Below, one piece after another: positions 50,027-62,087 of a stretch of DNA of 64,000 nucleotides. This DNA comes from Chrysomallon squamiferum. Lineage: Eukaryota; Mollusca; Gastropoda; Neomphalida; Peltospiridae. Below the pieces are notes generated by a model. That model did no database searches. It was not told where the DNA came from and saw only the letters and a program-made list of their open reading frames with translations. Position numbers and translations under genes: made by a program. Each line of letters opens with the position of its first letter. Positions within the stretch are counted from its first letter, which is position 1. The DNA lies in the NCBI GenBank assembly GCA_012295275.1, contig CM022665.1, forward strand, positions 10,858,976-10,922,975, written 5' to 3'.

Positions 50027-53000
50027 GATGGTGAATATGTCAAATAATAATTATAATTCTTTCCTTAATATATACCCATTTATTTATTTATTTATTTACC
50101 TGTACAGTTATTGAATTGTAAAATGAGCTAAATCTTTTGGAAATCAATTTCCTGTTCAAGTTTAATTATGTAATTTGTAAAAGCATGTTTAACAATGCAG
50201 AGGGAAGGTTTACTGATACATTTGTATGTTGTGATAAATTAAAACATTGATATACAAGATTAACATTATAAAAGAAAAGTTTCTAAGATTGTAATAAAAC
50301 CACAAGCTTGTTTTTTTTTAGCTTGTTTCTTTTATCAAACTAAGGTATTTGCTATCCAAACACTCTAACAAAGGCTGCATTGTTTTGAAGTGATGAAGCA
50401 GAACTTACTCCACTCAGGTTAGCCACAAGTACAAGCTTAAGCTCATTTGAAAATCTCTCTACATTATAGTGTACCTATCCTCAAGTAAGAAACCTGAATG
50501 AGTGACATAGAGAGGGTTGCATTGTGAGAGTCCCTCCCATCAACAGGAGTCCAGGGCATACATAGTGTTTTTAGAGTAATTAGTGTGTCAGGGTATCCTG
50601 TAATAGCCAGGCTTTTGTATCTCACACTCAGTGTTGACACTGGGCTTTTGTGTTTGAGAATGAATTAATGTAACCCATGTGTCCATGTGATATAACTATC
50701 ACTTAATGAACACCAGCCTGCACAATTCTTAAAGCTCTGATGAAGGAAAGGTGGATATTCTTAATGTTGTCAAAGTTTTGCCTGTAAACTAACAAATAAC
50801 CATGAATACCAGTTTAGGTAAGAAATAACATACATATATGTACATTATTATTTTTTTTTTTTTGTCACCACGTATTACCTTTAAAAAAAAAGTTGTTGCT
50901 AATGTGTTTGAAATATCATAAAATAATAACTATAAAAATGTTACAAATTAAAAATTGTTAGTGAAAAGTGAATGAAATACAAACAGTTCATAATGTTACC
51001 AGTGTTTTACAAGTAAAGTATCAGTTTAGGAAAGAGATAATATATTTTCAGTTAAGTTATGATTCTGTGAACTGTATTCATTAATATTGTTACTTGTATA
51101 TTTTTCATACCTGGAATGAGATGGTAACTGCAAGAATATTTTAAATTACAGCAAAACATTTTGATCAAACATTTCTTTATAAATTCTTGTTTACTTTATC
51201 TACACACATATATAAATAGTTATACTGAAGGTTATAAAAAATACTTTTTACTTATTCTTGTAATGAATGCACTATCCTATACAGTGTTAAATGTGTTTTC
51301 ATTTGTCATGTCATATCTGCACTGCAGATCATTTTCTATTTAGAACTAAAATGCATTGAATAACACTTTGCTGTCATTAACAATACATATTTCACCATAC
51401 AACTTGACAAGCTGTAACAGAATTTAGAACCATTTATTTTACATTCACATAAAAGTGTTTTGTGAAAAAAGATAATAGAACTGAAATGATTTTTAAAATG
51501 ATTTCTACTTTCCTGTATATTTTTTATATAAAGGGATGTATATAATTACTAATTTTATATATATATAAATTACAAAAAAAAAAAAAAGAATTATAATAAA
51601 TAATAAAAAATCTTTAAAGTGATTGTATCAGATTTCTTATCCAATTATAAGTTAATATAATTATGATATTTGTTGAGTGTTGTTAACCATAGGCTATATT
51701 CTCCACTTCTTATTTATTTATTTAATAGTGAGTTGTTACACTTCTGTTAATTTGTAATGTATTTCATGGATATGTTATCTTATTAATAAACTTCAGGTTT
51801 GTTTATTTGCTACATTTGCTTAACCTGTGAAGTTGTTACCTGAATATCTGATTATTTTTGCTCAGCATGTGATAATTCTTTAGTGCAAAGTAACTTTAAT
51901 ATTCATATACACTGTATTTGTTTTAATGGAATTCTGTAATTTATTGTCCGGTTGGGATTTCTTTTAACACAAGAACTGCTATCTTTGCCAAAGTGTGTGT
52001 GTGCATACAAGCTGACAGATGGATAATTTGTAAATAACTGTTAAAAAATGGAACAATTGTTCTATAAAATGTTTTCACAACTGCTGATTAGCATTTCATA
52101 TTTTGTTTATAAATCTGTGAATGAATAAATGTAATGTTTGTTTATATACATGTGTCTGTGTGTGTGTGTTTTCTAAATTGATTAATCATTTCATATTTTA
52201 TGTGTAGGTAAAGTGTTCTTTAACCTGATTGTGAAAATAATCATTGCCATTTTAAATATCCATTTTATATTTATTTATGTTTTAGGTCCATTTCGTGCCA
52301 CACAAATATGGAATGAAATCATTTGTCATTTGAAATCTCGTGTTGAGGTCAAACGTCGCAGGCTGAAAATGAGATCTTATGATAATTGTTTTACTGGAAC
52401 TGATGCAGTGGATGTTGTTCTGCATTATCTGTTAAATGACCAGGAAACATTTAATACAGAACTGTCTAGGGAAAAAGCTATTAAAGTAAGAGTTTAAAAC
52501 ATAATATGCTTAGCAATAGATTTATAATTTAGTGTTGTTGTAGGAAAAATAATAAAGTTTAAATAAAAAAAATTATACATAATATTATTGATTCCAGATT
52601 CAAGAATGACATGATAGTGTTTAAGAATCTGTTGGCACAGTTTAATTTAATGGATGTTAAAATTTTAAAAATAATCATGGATAACTGTTGTATCTTGTAC
52701 ATCCTAATTCCTAGATAAAATTTGTTTTATTTTTTATGTTAAATTACATCCTCATATTACATTAAATTATTATTTATATTTAATTAAAATTCATTGTGTG
52801 TGTGCGTACACATGAACAAGATTGATTTTGAATTTGTGAACTATTATCACATTATATTACATTGCATTTTTTAGCTTACATTTATTTTGTTTGTTGTTGT
52901 TTTTTGTAGCTTTTGTTTTTGTTTGTTGTTTTTCTTTTTTTAACATTTTATTCATATTAATATATATATATATATATATATATTATTATTATTATTATTA

Positions 53001-56000
53001 TAGTTTTGTAATTTTTCTTTTTGACAGCTCTGCCAGACACTGATGAACAAGAATGTTTTTGAATCTGTGAACTGTCGTCCGGTGGATGGCAAACATGTTT
53101 TTGAAGACAGTAATAGTAAGCTGTATCGTTTTCCTGGCTCTCTTGATGAGGACAAAGAAAACAAAGAATCTGATGAAGATCTCAATGAGAGTGAAGTGTG
53201 TATTTATGACCATGTAGAGGAGGTGGAATATCTGAAGAAAGCAAAACCTCTGAGGTTAATGTTTGAAAATGTTTTAAAAGAATGTTATCTTTATTTTTCA
53301 AACTTCTTCATTGTAAAACAGTAGTGTATTAAGTTATATTTTGTATTCTGAGATTACGTTTTTCAAAATTATTTGTTCTAAATAATGGAGTAGTTTTAGC
53401 AACAGTTGATAATTAGACACTTGTTTTTCCAGTACCAACAAAAGTTAGATAACTTTTTAATTATTTTTTATACAGTTTTTTAAATAATCAGAATTTAATA
53501 TTAAGTGATATACTATAATTTAAATGTTATGAAAAAAAGAAAAGAAATACAAACTCAGTATATATTTGAAGTTGTTTTAAGAAAAAGGATGCTTTTGTGC
53601 CTGTCACTTCAGTTGTTTTTTAATGAAATATATTTACTTCTGAAGAAATTAATTGGTATAGGATTTTGTTAAAACTCGTTTATAAATTAAACATCTGTAT
53701 CTTAATGTCTGTTTGCAAAATGTTAACCATAAACCTTTCCATGATGGCTTTTTTTAAATTATTTTTTTAGCATAATTTATGAAATGTTCTTTCTTTGTTT
53801 TTCTTATTTATTATATCCTTTTTAATAACAAATCTAAAATACATCCAGAGTGAATCCAGCTTTTGAACCTGATTTGAGTGGAGACAATACAATGTGCAAC
53901 CCAGCCCTGGCTGGCAGATCAGGATCAGTGATGGAAGAGCTGATGAAGATAAGCAGCACAATTAAGTGTAAGAGTGCTATGTCTCTTGAACCTCGTCGAT
54001 CTGATGCTAAGATGACACGCACTTCTGATAACCAGGATATTTCTCCAGAAGGTCTGTCCGAAAGCAGATTTCTTCAACTAGCGAAATTATACACAGATAT
54101 TGAGAAGAAAATATTTAATAAAATATTTTAATTTGTATTTAAGTTATGGTCAATATAGGAGGAATTTTGTTTTATCTTTTATTATCTTTTTTCATAATTG
54201 TCACCTGATTATAGTTATTTTTTTTGAAATAAATTATTTTATTTATATAATTACAATTTTGGAAATGATTTCATTTTAGTATAATTGTATCATTAAGAAC
54301 ATTTTTGGTCTTTTATAATTATTATAGTGGTAGAGGAAACCTGGAAAGAAATAGCTTTAGCACAACTCTTGACCCTCATCGATGTTCCATTTCTTGATGG
54401 GGTACTTGGAGAAGAGAAAGAAAACAAGAAACAAATGAGACGAAATCTTATCATCTCCAATGTTGTTGCTAAACACACCAACATGCCATTCCTTGGAGGA
54501 ACTGAATTTGAGGATTCTGTGATGCACACAGCATATGATTGCCTTGAATGTATTCCTAAGGGTACATTATTGTTGTCTGATGAAGTTATCAAACAAAGGG
54601 ATGGACAAGCAAAAACGAAATTATTTTGGAAAATTGCTAAATATTATAATGATCTTCCCGAGCCACTGCTGCCTGAAAGATTTATAGATCTACATTTGGC
54701 AATCTTGACCTTGATTATGACACAGAAAGATAAGAATGCTCTAGAAGCTTTACAGCTGGATGTGATACTGTTGCCATGGTCAGTGCGCGAAGAGCTGCAG
54801 CGTCTGCTTCACTTCCTATCTGCCGTCTCAAATGACAGATCCTTTTCTCTTGATGTCCAGGTTAGTGTGGAAATACTACTTTTACTGTTCTGGGATGTAA
54901 AAATACTACTCATTTTGTTGTGTGATGTAAAAATATTACTTGTATTGTTCTAGGATGTGTTTGCTGTTTAGGTTAAGCCGTTGTTGAATATTGTATTTAT
55001 GATGATTTATTAATAATATAGCTATCAAATGTAGATTACTGAGAGAGAATATTTTAAAAAAATTAAATAATACATATAATCAATAATAGGGTTCCTTGAA
55101 ATGTGCATGTGAGCATTTGATTGAAACAATTACTAGTTCTATAGGCCCAAGCAGTGGCAGTAGAAAAATACAGATATATGTCAGCATATATTGAACAAGT
55201 CATACTTAAATTATACATTGTTCCTGAATTTTCTTTCACTCCTACTTCTTATAGTTGTAGTGATCACTTTGATTTTGAAATGTTTTTAAACATTTAATAT
55301 AGTAGCTAACACATGTAATTAAATATCAACTTCTTTTACAGGACTCTAACAAAACAATTGTTCTGAAAGTCTACTGTGATGCCATTCTCAAACACAAGCT
55401 CCTCACAAGCAGTGTGGCAGCAGAATTTATTCAGTTCTTATTGTCTCACAATCGAGAAATCTTCAATGTCCCTCGAAATATCCGAGAGAAAGTTTCACTT
55501 AGACTCTACAAGTTGAAGCATGGTGACTGCATGCCACTCTATGGTAAGTAATTTAATGTAAATCTGCCTTGAATATATTTCAGAGAAAGTTTCTCATTGA
55601 TAATACAAGCTGGAACTTGATGATAACATACTCTAATATTTTATTTTGTCTCAAATTATTTGAGAACATTGCCTTCCAGTTCTGTTGTAAGCTGTACCTT
55701 TGTATGAATTTTTTTTTTTTTTTTTTTTTTGGAATAAGATTAGTATGTCATTTTATTGTAATTTATTTAAATTTATAATGTAAAATAATAGTTACCTTTT
55801 TTTTTGGTGTACATTTTTACAAATTTTGGCTTATATATAAAATTACAATTTTTTCCAAACTGTTTGCTATGGGTATGTATGTTGTCAAGTTTACCAGTTT
55901 CCAATTACTCTAGAACTTAAAAAATAGTTACTGTATGCCACTGTATGTGTTAATTTATAATGTAAGTTAATACTAGTCTTTTTTTTTTTCTTCTTTGCTT

Positions 56001-56566
56001 CTAATCTGTATTGCCAATTTTTTAGAATATAATTATAATTGATTTATACTTGTGCAACATATTATTACTAAAAAAATGCTGTATTTTCTCAAATTCTTAC
56101 TGCCTTTTTGTTTTTATGGTATAACAGGTGAAATATTTAAGTTGATAGCTTCAGAACGTATTGTTTGTTCGGATAAATGTTTTTTTTTTTTTTTTTAATT
56201 TTACTATTTTTCATTAGCATGGCTGTATTATGTGATAAATATCAAAACTTGATTTATTTTTAAAATTATTATTATTATTATGGGTTTTTTTGTGTTTTCT
56301 TCTTGTTTGTGTGTTTGTGTGTGTGGTTTTTTTTTTTATAATTGAAACATGGATTTTAACCTTCAGAATCAACATACTGTAACCGGATATCAAAGGAGGA
56401 GTATCAGCGACAGTCAGAGGAGTGTACTCAAAGCAGTCTCATAGAAATGATTAACTCAGTGCTTGATGATGTCAACACCCCACTGAAAGACAAGAAATTA
56501 CGACTGAGACAATTTCAGAAATATTACCCAAATATCTATGAAAGATACTTTCAGGGCATGATCTAA
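45311..56566 (+). CDS. DEPDC7: DEP domain-containing protein 7 (DEPDC7/DEPDC4 type; 544 aa, seven exons)
   Basis: Exons: 45311-45380, 52286-52485, 53028-53254, 53849-54051, 54328-54860, 55342-55543, 56367-56566. All are GT-AG, phase-matched, totalling 1635 nt. The start (MAECSPNSGF) is the first in-frame Met of the chain. The DEP domain spans about residues 25-125 (FRATQIWNEII, VEVKRRR, CFTGTDAVDVV, SKLYRF). It is followed by an acidic linker, a Ser/Arg-rich stretch, and a C-terminal region with VVEETWKEIALAQLLTLIDV, HTAYDCLECIP and the ending ERYFQGMI. Order and motifs follow vertebrate DEPDC7 (511 aa in human), including the junction SPE|VVEETW. DEP domains bind membranes or receptor tails; DEPDC7 has been linked to CARMA-dependent NF-kB signalling. 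Vertebrate DEPDC4 is a paralogue, so this is probably the pre-duplication form. Intron 1 is 6.9 kb. Confidence 0.94.
49985..50025. repeat. (TG)n microsatellite in DEPDC7 intron 1
   Basis: An uninterrupted TG run of about 41 bp. Confidence 0.95.
50385..50800. mobile_element. Possible retroelement-derived block in DEPDC7 intron 1
   Basis: Composition changes abruptly to GC-richer unique sequence (for example GAGAGTCCCTCCCATCAACA and GAGTCCAGGGCATACATAG). Near the right end, GCTCTGATGAAGGAAAGGTG followed by AATGTTGTCAAAG resembles the CTGATGAAG...AACGTT-like 3' ends of L2/CR1-type LINEs and their SINEs. There is no coding frame, tail repeat or target duplication that I can show. Confidence 0.35.
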
Positions 56567-59500
56567 ATTCCTTTTCTTTTCTCTCTCTGTCAGTTTTATT
56601 CTATTTCTTTTCTTTTATTTATGCTTGATTTGTAATTCATCATCATCATTTTTCTTCTTTTTTTCTATTGCATATTTTTAAAAACTGGTTAGTAATTTTA
56701 ATTGTAGAATAGAAAAGTAGAATACATAAAATCAGATGAATAATATCTTAAACTGAATGTAATTACTGGAGTACATACTGAATTACATAATCGTTATTCA
56801 CACTGAATGTCAAAGAAAAGTTTGAAATGTAGTCTTTCATAACTGTCTTTCAGTTTTAAGGCTTTTGCCTGTTACTTGAAACTGTTTGTATTAATTATTT
56901 ACATATCGTGGTTCATCTTTTTTTTATATGAAGTAATAATCTTATTTTCATAACAGTAATAATTCAGAATGATGTATATTAATAACAAAACAAATTTGCT
57001 TTACACAGGTTTATTACATAATGTTAAATAAAATTACAGTTTGAACTTTTGAAGATTTGCTTGCAAGATATATCTCAGGGACATAATAACAGTTTCAGAG
57101 TTTTCATTATTTAGTCGCACTAACGATAATACTTTCATATTCTTTCAAGAGTCTGGACATTTCTGCTGCCAAATAATGCAAACATCTTTCTTTCCATAGT
57201 CAGAGTAAAGGGAAAGAGTAATAAAGCAAAATATTACTATCCTACAAAATAGAGCGAATTATTTTTATAAATATCCTGTAATTGTTCAGAAATCACTGGT
57301 AAATTATTAGTGAAGCTGTGTGCTTTATGTTCAAATAAGTCAATTCAGTTTCTTGATCTCACCATACTTGATTAAAACATTTTGAAATGTGCAATAATTA
57401 ATGCATTTTTGTAAATGTTTTTTTTTAATCTATATACAGCTTTATCCAATTTTTAAATTTTAAGTTGACTTAATGAAGCTTTCTGTGAAAGCATATTAAT
57501 ATCAATTTTAAAATGTTTTGATATAGTTATATGAATTATTGTTAAATTATACAAAATATTACACATCAAACAAAAATTCAAATTGTTATTATTATTTTGG
57601 ATGGCTAACAAGAATGAAAAGTGTATTTGTGGAATAATGTGTCACATATATTACTCATTTTTTTAGTGCTATGTACATGTGTAAATAAACATGATGTCAT
57701 TTCTTTTTATTTTATATATGTATCAGGGTGTTCACTAATGCTCACAGAAGATCACTGTTTTTGCTATTTGGACTTCTCCAAAATACTTAAAATCTGCCAT
57801 CATTTTCTCTTTTATGTCACAAATTGTCTCTAAGTTTTGCATTTGTTATATTTTAAAAGTATTGTGAATTGATGTACATTCATTTATCATTTTCTTTTCA
57901 GTGTTTAAATTATTTGAACACCGTTATTTATTTCTATTACTCCATATCCATTCTCTAAAGCTTTTTTTGTGGGGTTTTTTTTTTTTTTTTTTTTAACATT
58001 TTTTTAAAGATTCTGATTATAAATTATGCTTTGAAAATGTCTACATTTTTAAAACATTTTATGGATTTTGAATTTTAACAAAGTTAAACAAAAACAATTA
58101 TTTTATTATATTTTTTATTCTCCCCCACCAATATTTTTGTTTTGGTAGGGCTGGACCCTATTATTTTAAGATTTGACAAAAAAATATATAGCTAAACTAG
58201 TACCATTTTCTTTTTCTATTCTACACATTTAATTATTATCATTCACAATATTTATATTTATTTGTAAATATTCTTGTTCATTGTTTACAAGAAACATGTA
58301 TATAATAAAATAATGAAAATATGACTGTTTTTGTTTGTTCAGTTGTTGGAACGTGCACTTGGAATTTAAAGAAAATATTTCAGTAATATCTTTTTAAAAA
58401 AACTTCATAACAAGTTAAGAAACCCAACAGTTAAAATATAAATTTTCTTCTGTACACAAAAAACGTTTTGTGAGGATTTGAAATAGTGATGATATTATTG
58501 TTTGTTATTGTTATTTGTTATTGATCTAAAATCAGACATGTATGATTTAGGAAGAGAAAATGAATTTTTAAAAATATAAAAATTTCTGTTTATCAACTAT
58601 TAAAAGTGACACAAAATATCATTCACTGTTGTGGATGTTGTTCTAAATAAAAATATAAATTTAATGACATTAAAAATATCCTATAAAAAAAACTGGCTTT
58701 GAAATGAGCATAATCCTCAGAATCGTTAAAAAGTATTTCTATATCAGTGTATTTACAGCAGCTTAAAATTATATTTATATATATATATCCTTAAAATATT
58801 GGTAAACACGTCTTTGTCAACATTTCATTATATTTCCATAGTGGGTAATTTACAGTATCAGATTTTATATATATATATATATATATATATACTGGTTGTC
58901 TCGGGCAGTTTAATTTTTTTCTTTTTTTTAATTTTATTATTTGATTTTATATTTTATTTTCATTATACAGAGGGAAGTCTGGCAGTCCTTGTTTCGTTCA
59001 ATGAATATATATATATATATATATATAAAAAATAACAATCATTTTTAGTTATGAGCAAGAGTTTCTGAATTCTTACCTGCTATTATATCTGCCGTTAAAG
59101 AGAAGCTCTTATTTTATAAATTGGCAACACTTAAAAGTGATAGATTTTTGCCCTAATATCTTTACTGGCAATAAAACAAGTGAAAAAGGCAAATGTAGAC
59201 TGCTTTATTATAAGACATTATTTTGTCCTTAAAAACTTACACCAATATAATAAAAAATAATATTTTTATGGCAGCTTTATTGATTTTACCTATTTTCATT
59301 CATTACCTTATCTCTATTTAGACATTAATTTTATTGTGTGTCGCTATATGTGTGCATTTGTGCACAACTTCACAGCAACCTCATAAAAATGTGTGGTTAT
59401 TTTCTCTCTCATGCATTTACATATATAAACATAATAAAACTCCCCTTCAGTACATTACTTCATAATTAATTAAAATATAAAATTAAATATATATCAACAT

Positions 59501-60451
59501 AATAGATTATTATTAAGTAAATATCCAGTACGAAAGAAAAAACAAACAAAATAAAGAACTGGTAATATATATAAATCAATATATCTGATTTTAACTTAAT
59601 AAAAACAAATTAAACCTTATTGTGATCACTATTAAAAATACAAAACAAAAAAACCCCCATGCATACACATAATAGAAATATAACAGGTTTGATAATGTGC
59701 ATTCAGTGGTGACACCTCAGTAATACTGTTAGGTTGTGTCACTGTGACTGTTTATCAAGAGGTATAGTATGCACACAATACTTAAGCCAAATGTTTGCCT
59801 GCTTGGATCAGTGACCAGTAACTAATAGAAACCACAGCGCAATGAATCAGTATCTTCTATACATGTCCATGCTTGTCTATGCACAGATTTCACAACATAC
59901 AAAAGAGTCACATACACTAATGTACAATTATTAAGTCTGTATTGATCTAGTTACTTTTGGAACAGCTATGGTTTATTGAAGGAACAGGTATGCATTATTA
60001 CACTGAATAATTTCTGGTGGTTTCTCTGTGAAATGGCTAAGATATACATATGTAAAATAGTATTTATTAACTAATATTTGAAGAACACATTTAGCACATT
60101 TCCAGGTTAGTTTTATTTGTTGTTAGAGATCCAACATATTTTAGTCACTATGTATGACAGTTTTAAAAAGAAAATGTTTTTATGAAAGTGGATTAAAGCT
60201 GACATTTTTTCTCAGCCCTGAGCAGTCAAAAAAGTATTAATGTCTCCTGTATTTCAATAAAATATATCGACCAGCATTTTAAAACAGAATTTCAGCAATC
60301 ACATCACAGTAACATTGCCATTTTATAATTACTGAAGCCTATTTTCATTTATTTCAGATACAAAACAAGATCAAGGCTTCTGAGAAAACCAAACAGGTTT
60401 GTCTAAATTCAACATTACTGATATCAATGTCTTAGATTCATTTTCTTCATC
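56567..60451. other. DEPDC7 3' UTR and intergenic DNA
   Basis: A candidate DEPDC7 polyadenylation signal AATAAA lies at 57027-57032; others follow (for example about 57681). The remainder is AT-rich with T runs (about 57976-57994), (AT)n at 58866-58890 and again near 59007-59026, and one arm of a dispersed direct repeat at 59546-59640. Short open frames at 57621 and 58799 are AT-repeat or low-complexity products. Confidence 0.6.
59546..59640 (+). repeat. Left copy of a diverged direct repeat flanking the PG-rich gene
   Basis: The order AAATAAAGAA-CTGGT, ATATATAAATCAATATA, CTGATTTTAACTTAATA and AACAAATTAAACCT-ATTGTGAT matches 61614-61715 with scattered differences. The two copies are in the same orientation, about 2.07 kb apart, and bracket the intronless gene at 60452-60970. 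Confidence 0.75.
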
Positions 60452-60970
60452 ATGATAGGATTAAACAAAGTGGGTAATAGAAAGTTGGATGACATCTATG
60501 CTGATGAGCCCCAATTTTATCCACAACCTAAACATGCAGCATCAGCTGATGATATGAACCAAACCAGAACTACAAGACCTCAGAAATCCCTTTACAGGAT
60601 TCCTGGTCCAGCTGAATATAATATTTGTAACAGTAACATGAAAAATGGACCGTCTGCTTCATTCTACAAACGTACTGTTCCATTTGAATTACTGGCAAAT
60701 CACAATGGGATTGTATATTGCAAAGAACCTGATGGATGTTCAGTCAGTCAATTCACAGGGGATAATGAGCGGGGTAAATCATATTCTTTAACAGGACGAA
60801 ATTATCCATGTCAGTCAAGGACAAATACTCCTGGACCATGTTACAATATCCATGATGTCACTCGAAAAGGAAAAATTCCTGGTTATCAGAATTTTTGGCC
60901 AAGTTTTGATTATTCAGATGGCTGGCGTCATCAGCAGGCTAGATTTGCTGTTACGGATAATGATAATTAG
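60452..60970 (+). CDS. Sperm-tail PG-rich repeat (SHIPPO/ODF3-like) protein, 172 aa, single exon
   Basis: A complete intronless frame from ATG (A at -3) to TAG. The protein has two PG-rich signatures, IPGPAEYNI (about residues 50-58) and TPGPCYNI (126-133). Each is set within a pattern of downstream GP..SF..R (GPSASFYKR, 66-74) and SYSLTGR (110-116) as in SHIPPO repeats. Such proteins are mostly axonemal, lining microtubule doublets of sperm tails and cilia. It is short compared with many members and carries only two repeats. A splice acceptor-like TGATAG|GATTA overlaps the start, so an upstream exon cannot be excluded; the candidate exon 60359-60397 would meet a stop in the needed frame, which favours the ATG used. 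No specific orthologue was recognised. Flanking direct repeats raise the possibility of a mobile or duplicated segment. Confidence 0.68.
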   Translation: MIGLNKVGNRKLDDIYADEPQFYPQPKHAASADDMNQTRTTRPQKSLYRIPGPAEYNICNSNMKNGPSASFYKRTVPFELLANHNGIVYCKEPDGCSVSQFTGDNERGKSYSLTGRNYPCQSRTNTPGPCYNIHDVTRKGKIPGYQNFWPSFDYSDGWRHQQARFAVTDNDN

Positions 60971-61189
60971 AATATGACTGATTATTTTTAAAACTTTGAG
61001 TGTATAATTAAGTAAATGAATATAATTATAAATATAAAATGCCTTCTCTCTCAGTCTGTGTGTGTGTGTGTGTGATTTTGGCTTGTTACCAATAGTATCT
61101 TTATTTTCAAAATTTTATAAAATGTGAAAAGCTGTAGTAAATATATATTTCTTTATTTATTTGCATTGTCTAATATTTCCACATAGTTT

Positions 61190-61362
61190 ATAATAAGTGA
61201 AACATTAACAACAGTGAATTAAACTAAGTAATAAGTGGAACATTAACAACAATCAATTAAACTAATGAATGAAATATTAACAACAGTGAATTAAACTGTA
61301 ATATGTTAAATGTTAACATTAAATTAAACTATGTAGTATGTTAAATGCTAACAGTGTGTAAT
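61190..61362. repeat. Imperfect tandem repeat, unit about 37 bp, four to five copies
   Basis: The unit resembles TAATAAGTGAAACATTAACA followed by ACAGTGAATTAAACTA. Copies start near 61191, 61230, 61267, 61299 and 61332, with progressive divergence rightwards. Confidence 0.85.
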
Positions 61363-61613
61363 ATATTAATCATCAATATATTAAATATTAACTGAAATAT
61401 ATTACTGATGGCGAAAATTATTTTCAAGATGAAATTAATTTCATTATAAGGATAAAACATGGTTGGGAAATTCAAACCGAAAATAATGGAAGAAAAATAA
61501 TAATCAGGTAAATATTATTTTGGGTACAACTTTCAAAATTAGTTTCATTTAAAATAAAAAAAATAAAAAGAAGAAGAAGAGGCAGAAGAAAAAAGTAAAG
61601 TAAAAGAAAAAAC

Positions 61614-61715
61614 ACTAAATAAAGAAAGAATTGGTCACTTATATATAAATTAATATACCTGATATTAACTTAATAGAAACAAATTAAACCTGATTGTGAT
61701 GATCATAACTTTCAA
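61614..61715 (+). repeat. Right copy of the diverged direct repeat
   Basis: Partner of 59546-59640, same orientation: AAATAAAGAA-TTGGTCA, ATATATAAATTAATATA, CTGATATTAACTTAATA and AACAAATTAAACCTGATTGTGAT. The divergence indicates age. Confidence 0.75.
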
Positions 61716-61985
61716 AATAAAATCAATTTAATTATTAAGGAAAATCAAAATATTTGTTTGATCACGTTCTCCGTGCTGGACATCTGATCAGATTTTTTTT
61801 AAACAAATTGCGATGAATTTATTGAAAATATTGCGTAAAGTAATATGCAGTGTATCATTCACTGTGTGGAAGCGCGTATCCAGAATATGTTTTAATTTGG
61901 TGGCCACCCAGTTTGCATGAAACGTTCCTGTGTTTGAGAAACCAGAAATTTAGCTACGTATGCACTGTAGTGTCAATATAAATAA

Positions 61986-62087
61986 ATGTTGAAAGCCAGT
62001 CGACAAGCGCTAGTGACAGCTAGTAAACTGGGCGATGACCTGGTTGAACTTTTGGCAATTATTCCGAAGTGGCAGAAACCATTACAA
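61986..62087 (+). CDS. Candidate first coding exon of an unrecognised gene (34 codons)
   Basis: The ATG is directly preceded by an in-frame TAA. The 34 codons (MLKASRQALVTASKLGDDLV... ending PKWQKPLQ) use balanced codons and several CpGs, unlike nearby DNA, then reach a good donor (CAA|gtaaag), phase 0. The basic, hydroxylated N-terminus lacking acidic residues until position 17 would suit a mitochondrial presequence, but this is inference. No second exon was identified in 62088-64000, so the gene would continue beyond the window. No family was recognised. It may instead be a chance frame. Confidence 0.33.

Larger units (their letters stand above)
45381..52285 (+). other. Intron 1 of DEPDC7 (6.9 kb)
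   Basis: Starts with gtaaga after exon 1 and ends at tttag before exon 2. Mostly AT-rich and non-repetitive, with (TG)n at 49985-50025, TTTA units near 50081-50099 and a GC-richer insertion-like block near 50385-50800. Short open frames here have no recognised product. Confidence 0.8.
60971..61985. other. 3' flank of the PG-rich gene, repeat-rich
   Basis: Contains (TG)n at about 61059-61072, a 37-bp-unit tandem repeat (61190-61362), three diverged copies of an ACTTTCAAAAT...AATTTCATTA module (about 61421, 61529 and 61708), a purine AAG tract near 61562-61610, and the right arm of the flanking direct repeat. No gene was recognised. Confidence 0.7.

Noticed and set aside
54293-54592. 99-codon minus-strand frame
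   Set aside because: It is the antisense shadow of DEPDC7 exon 5.
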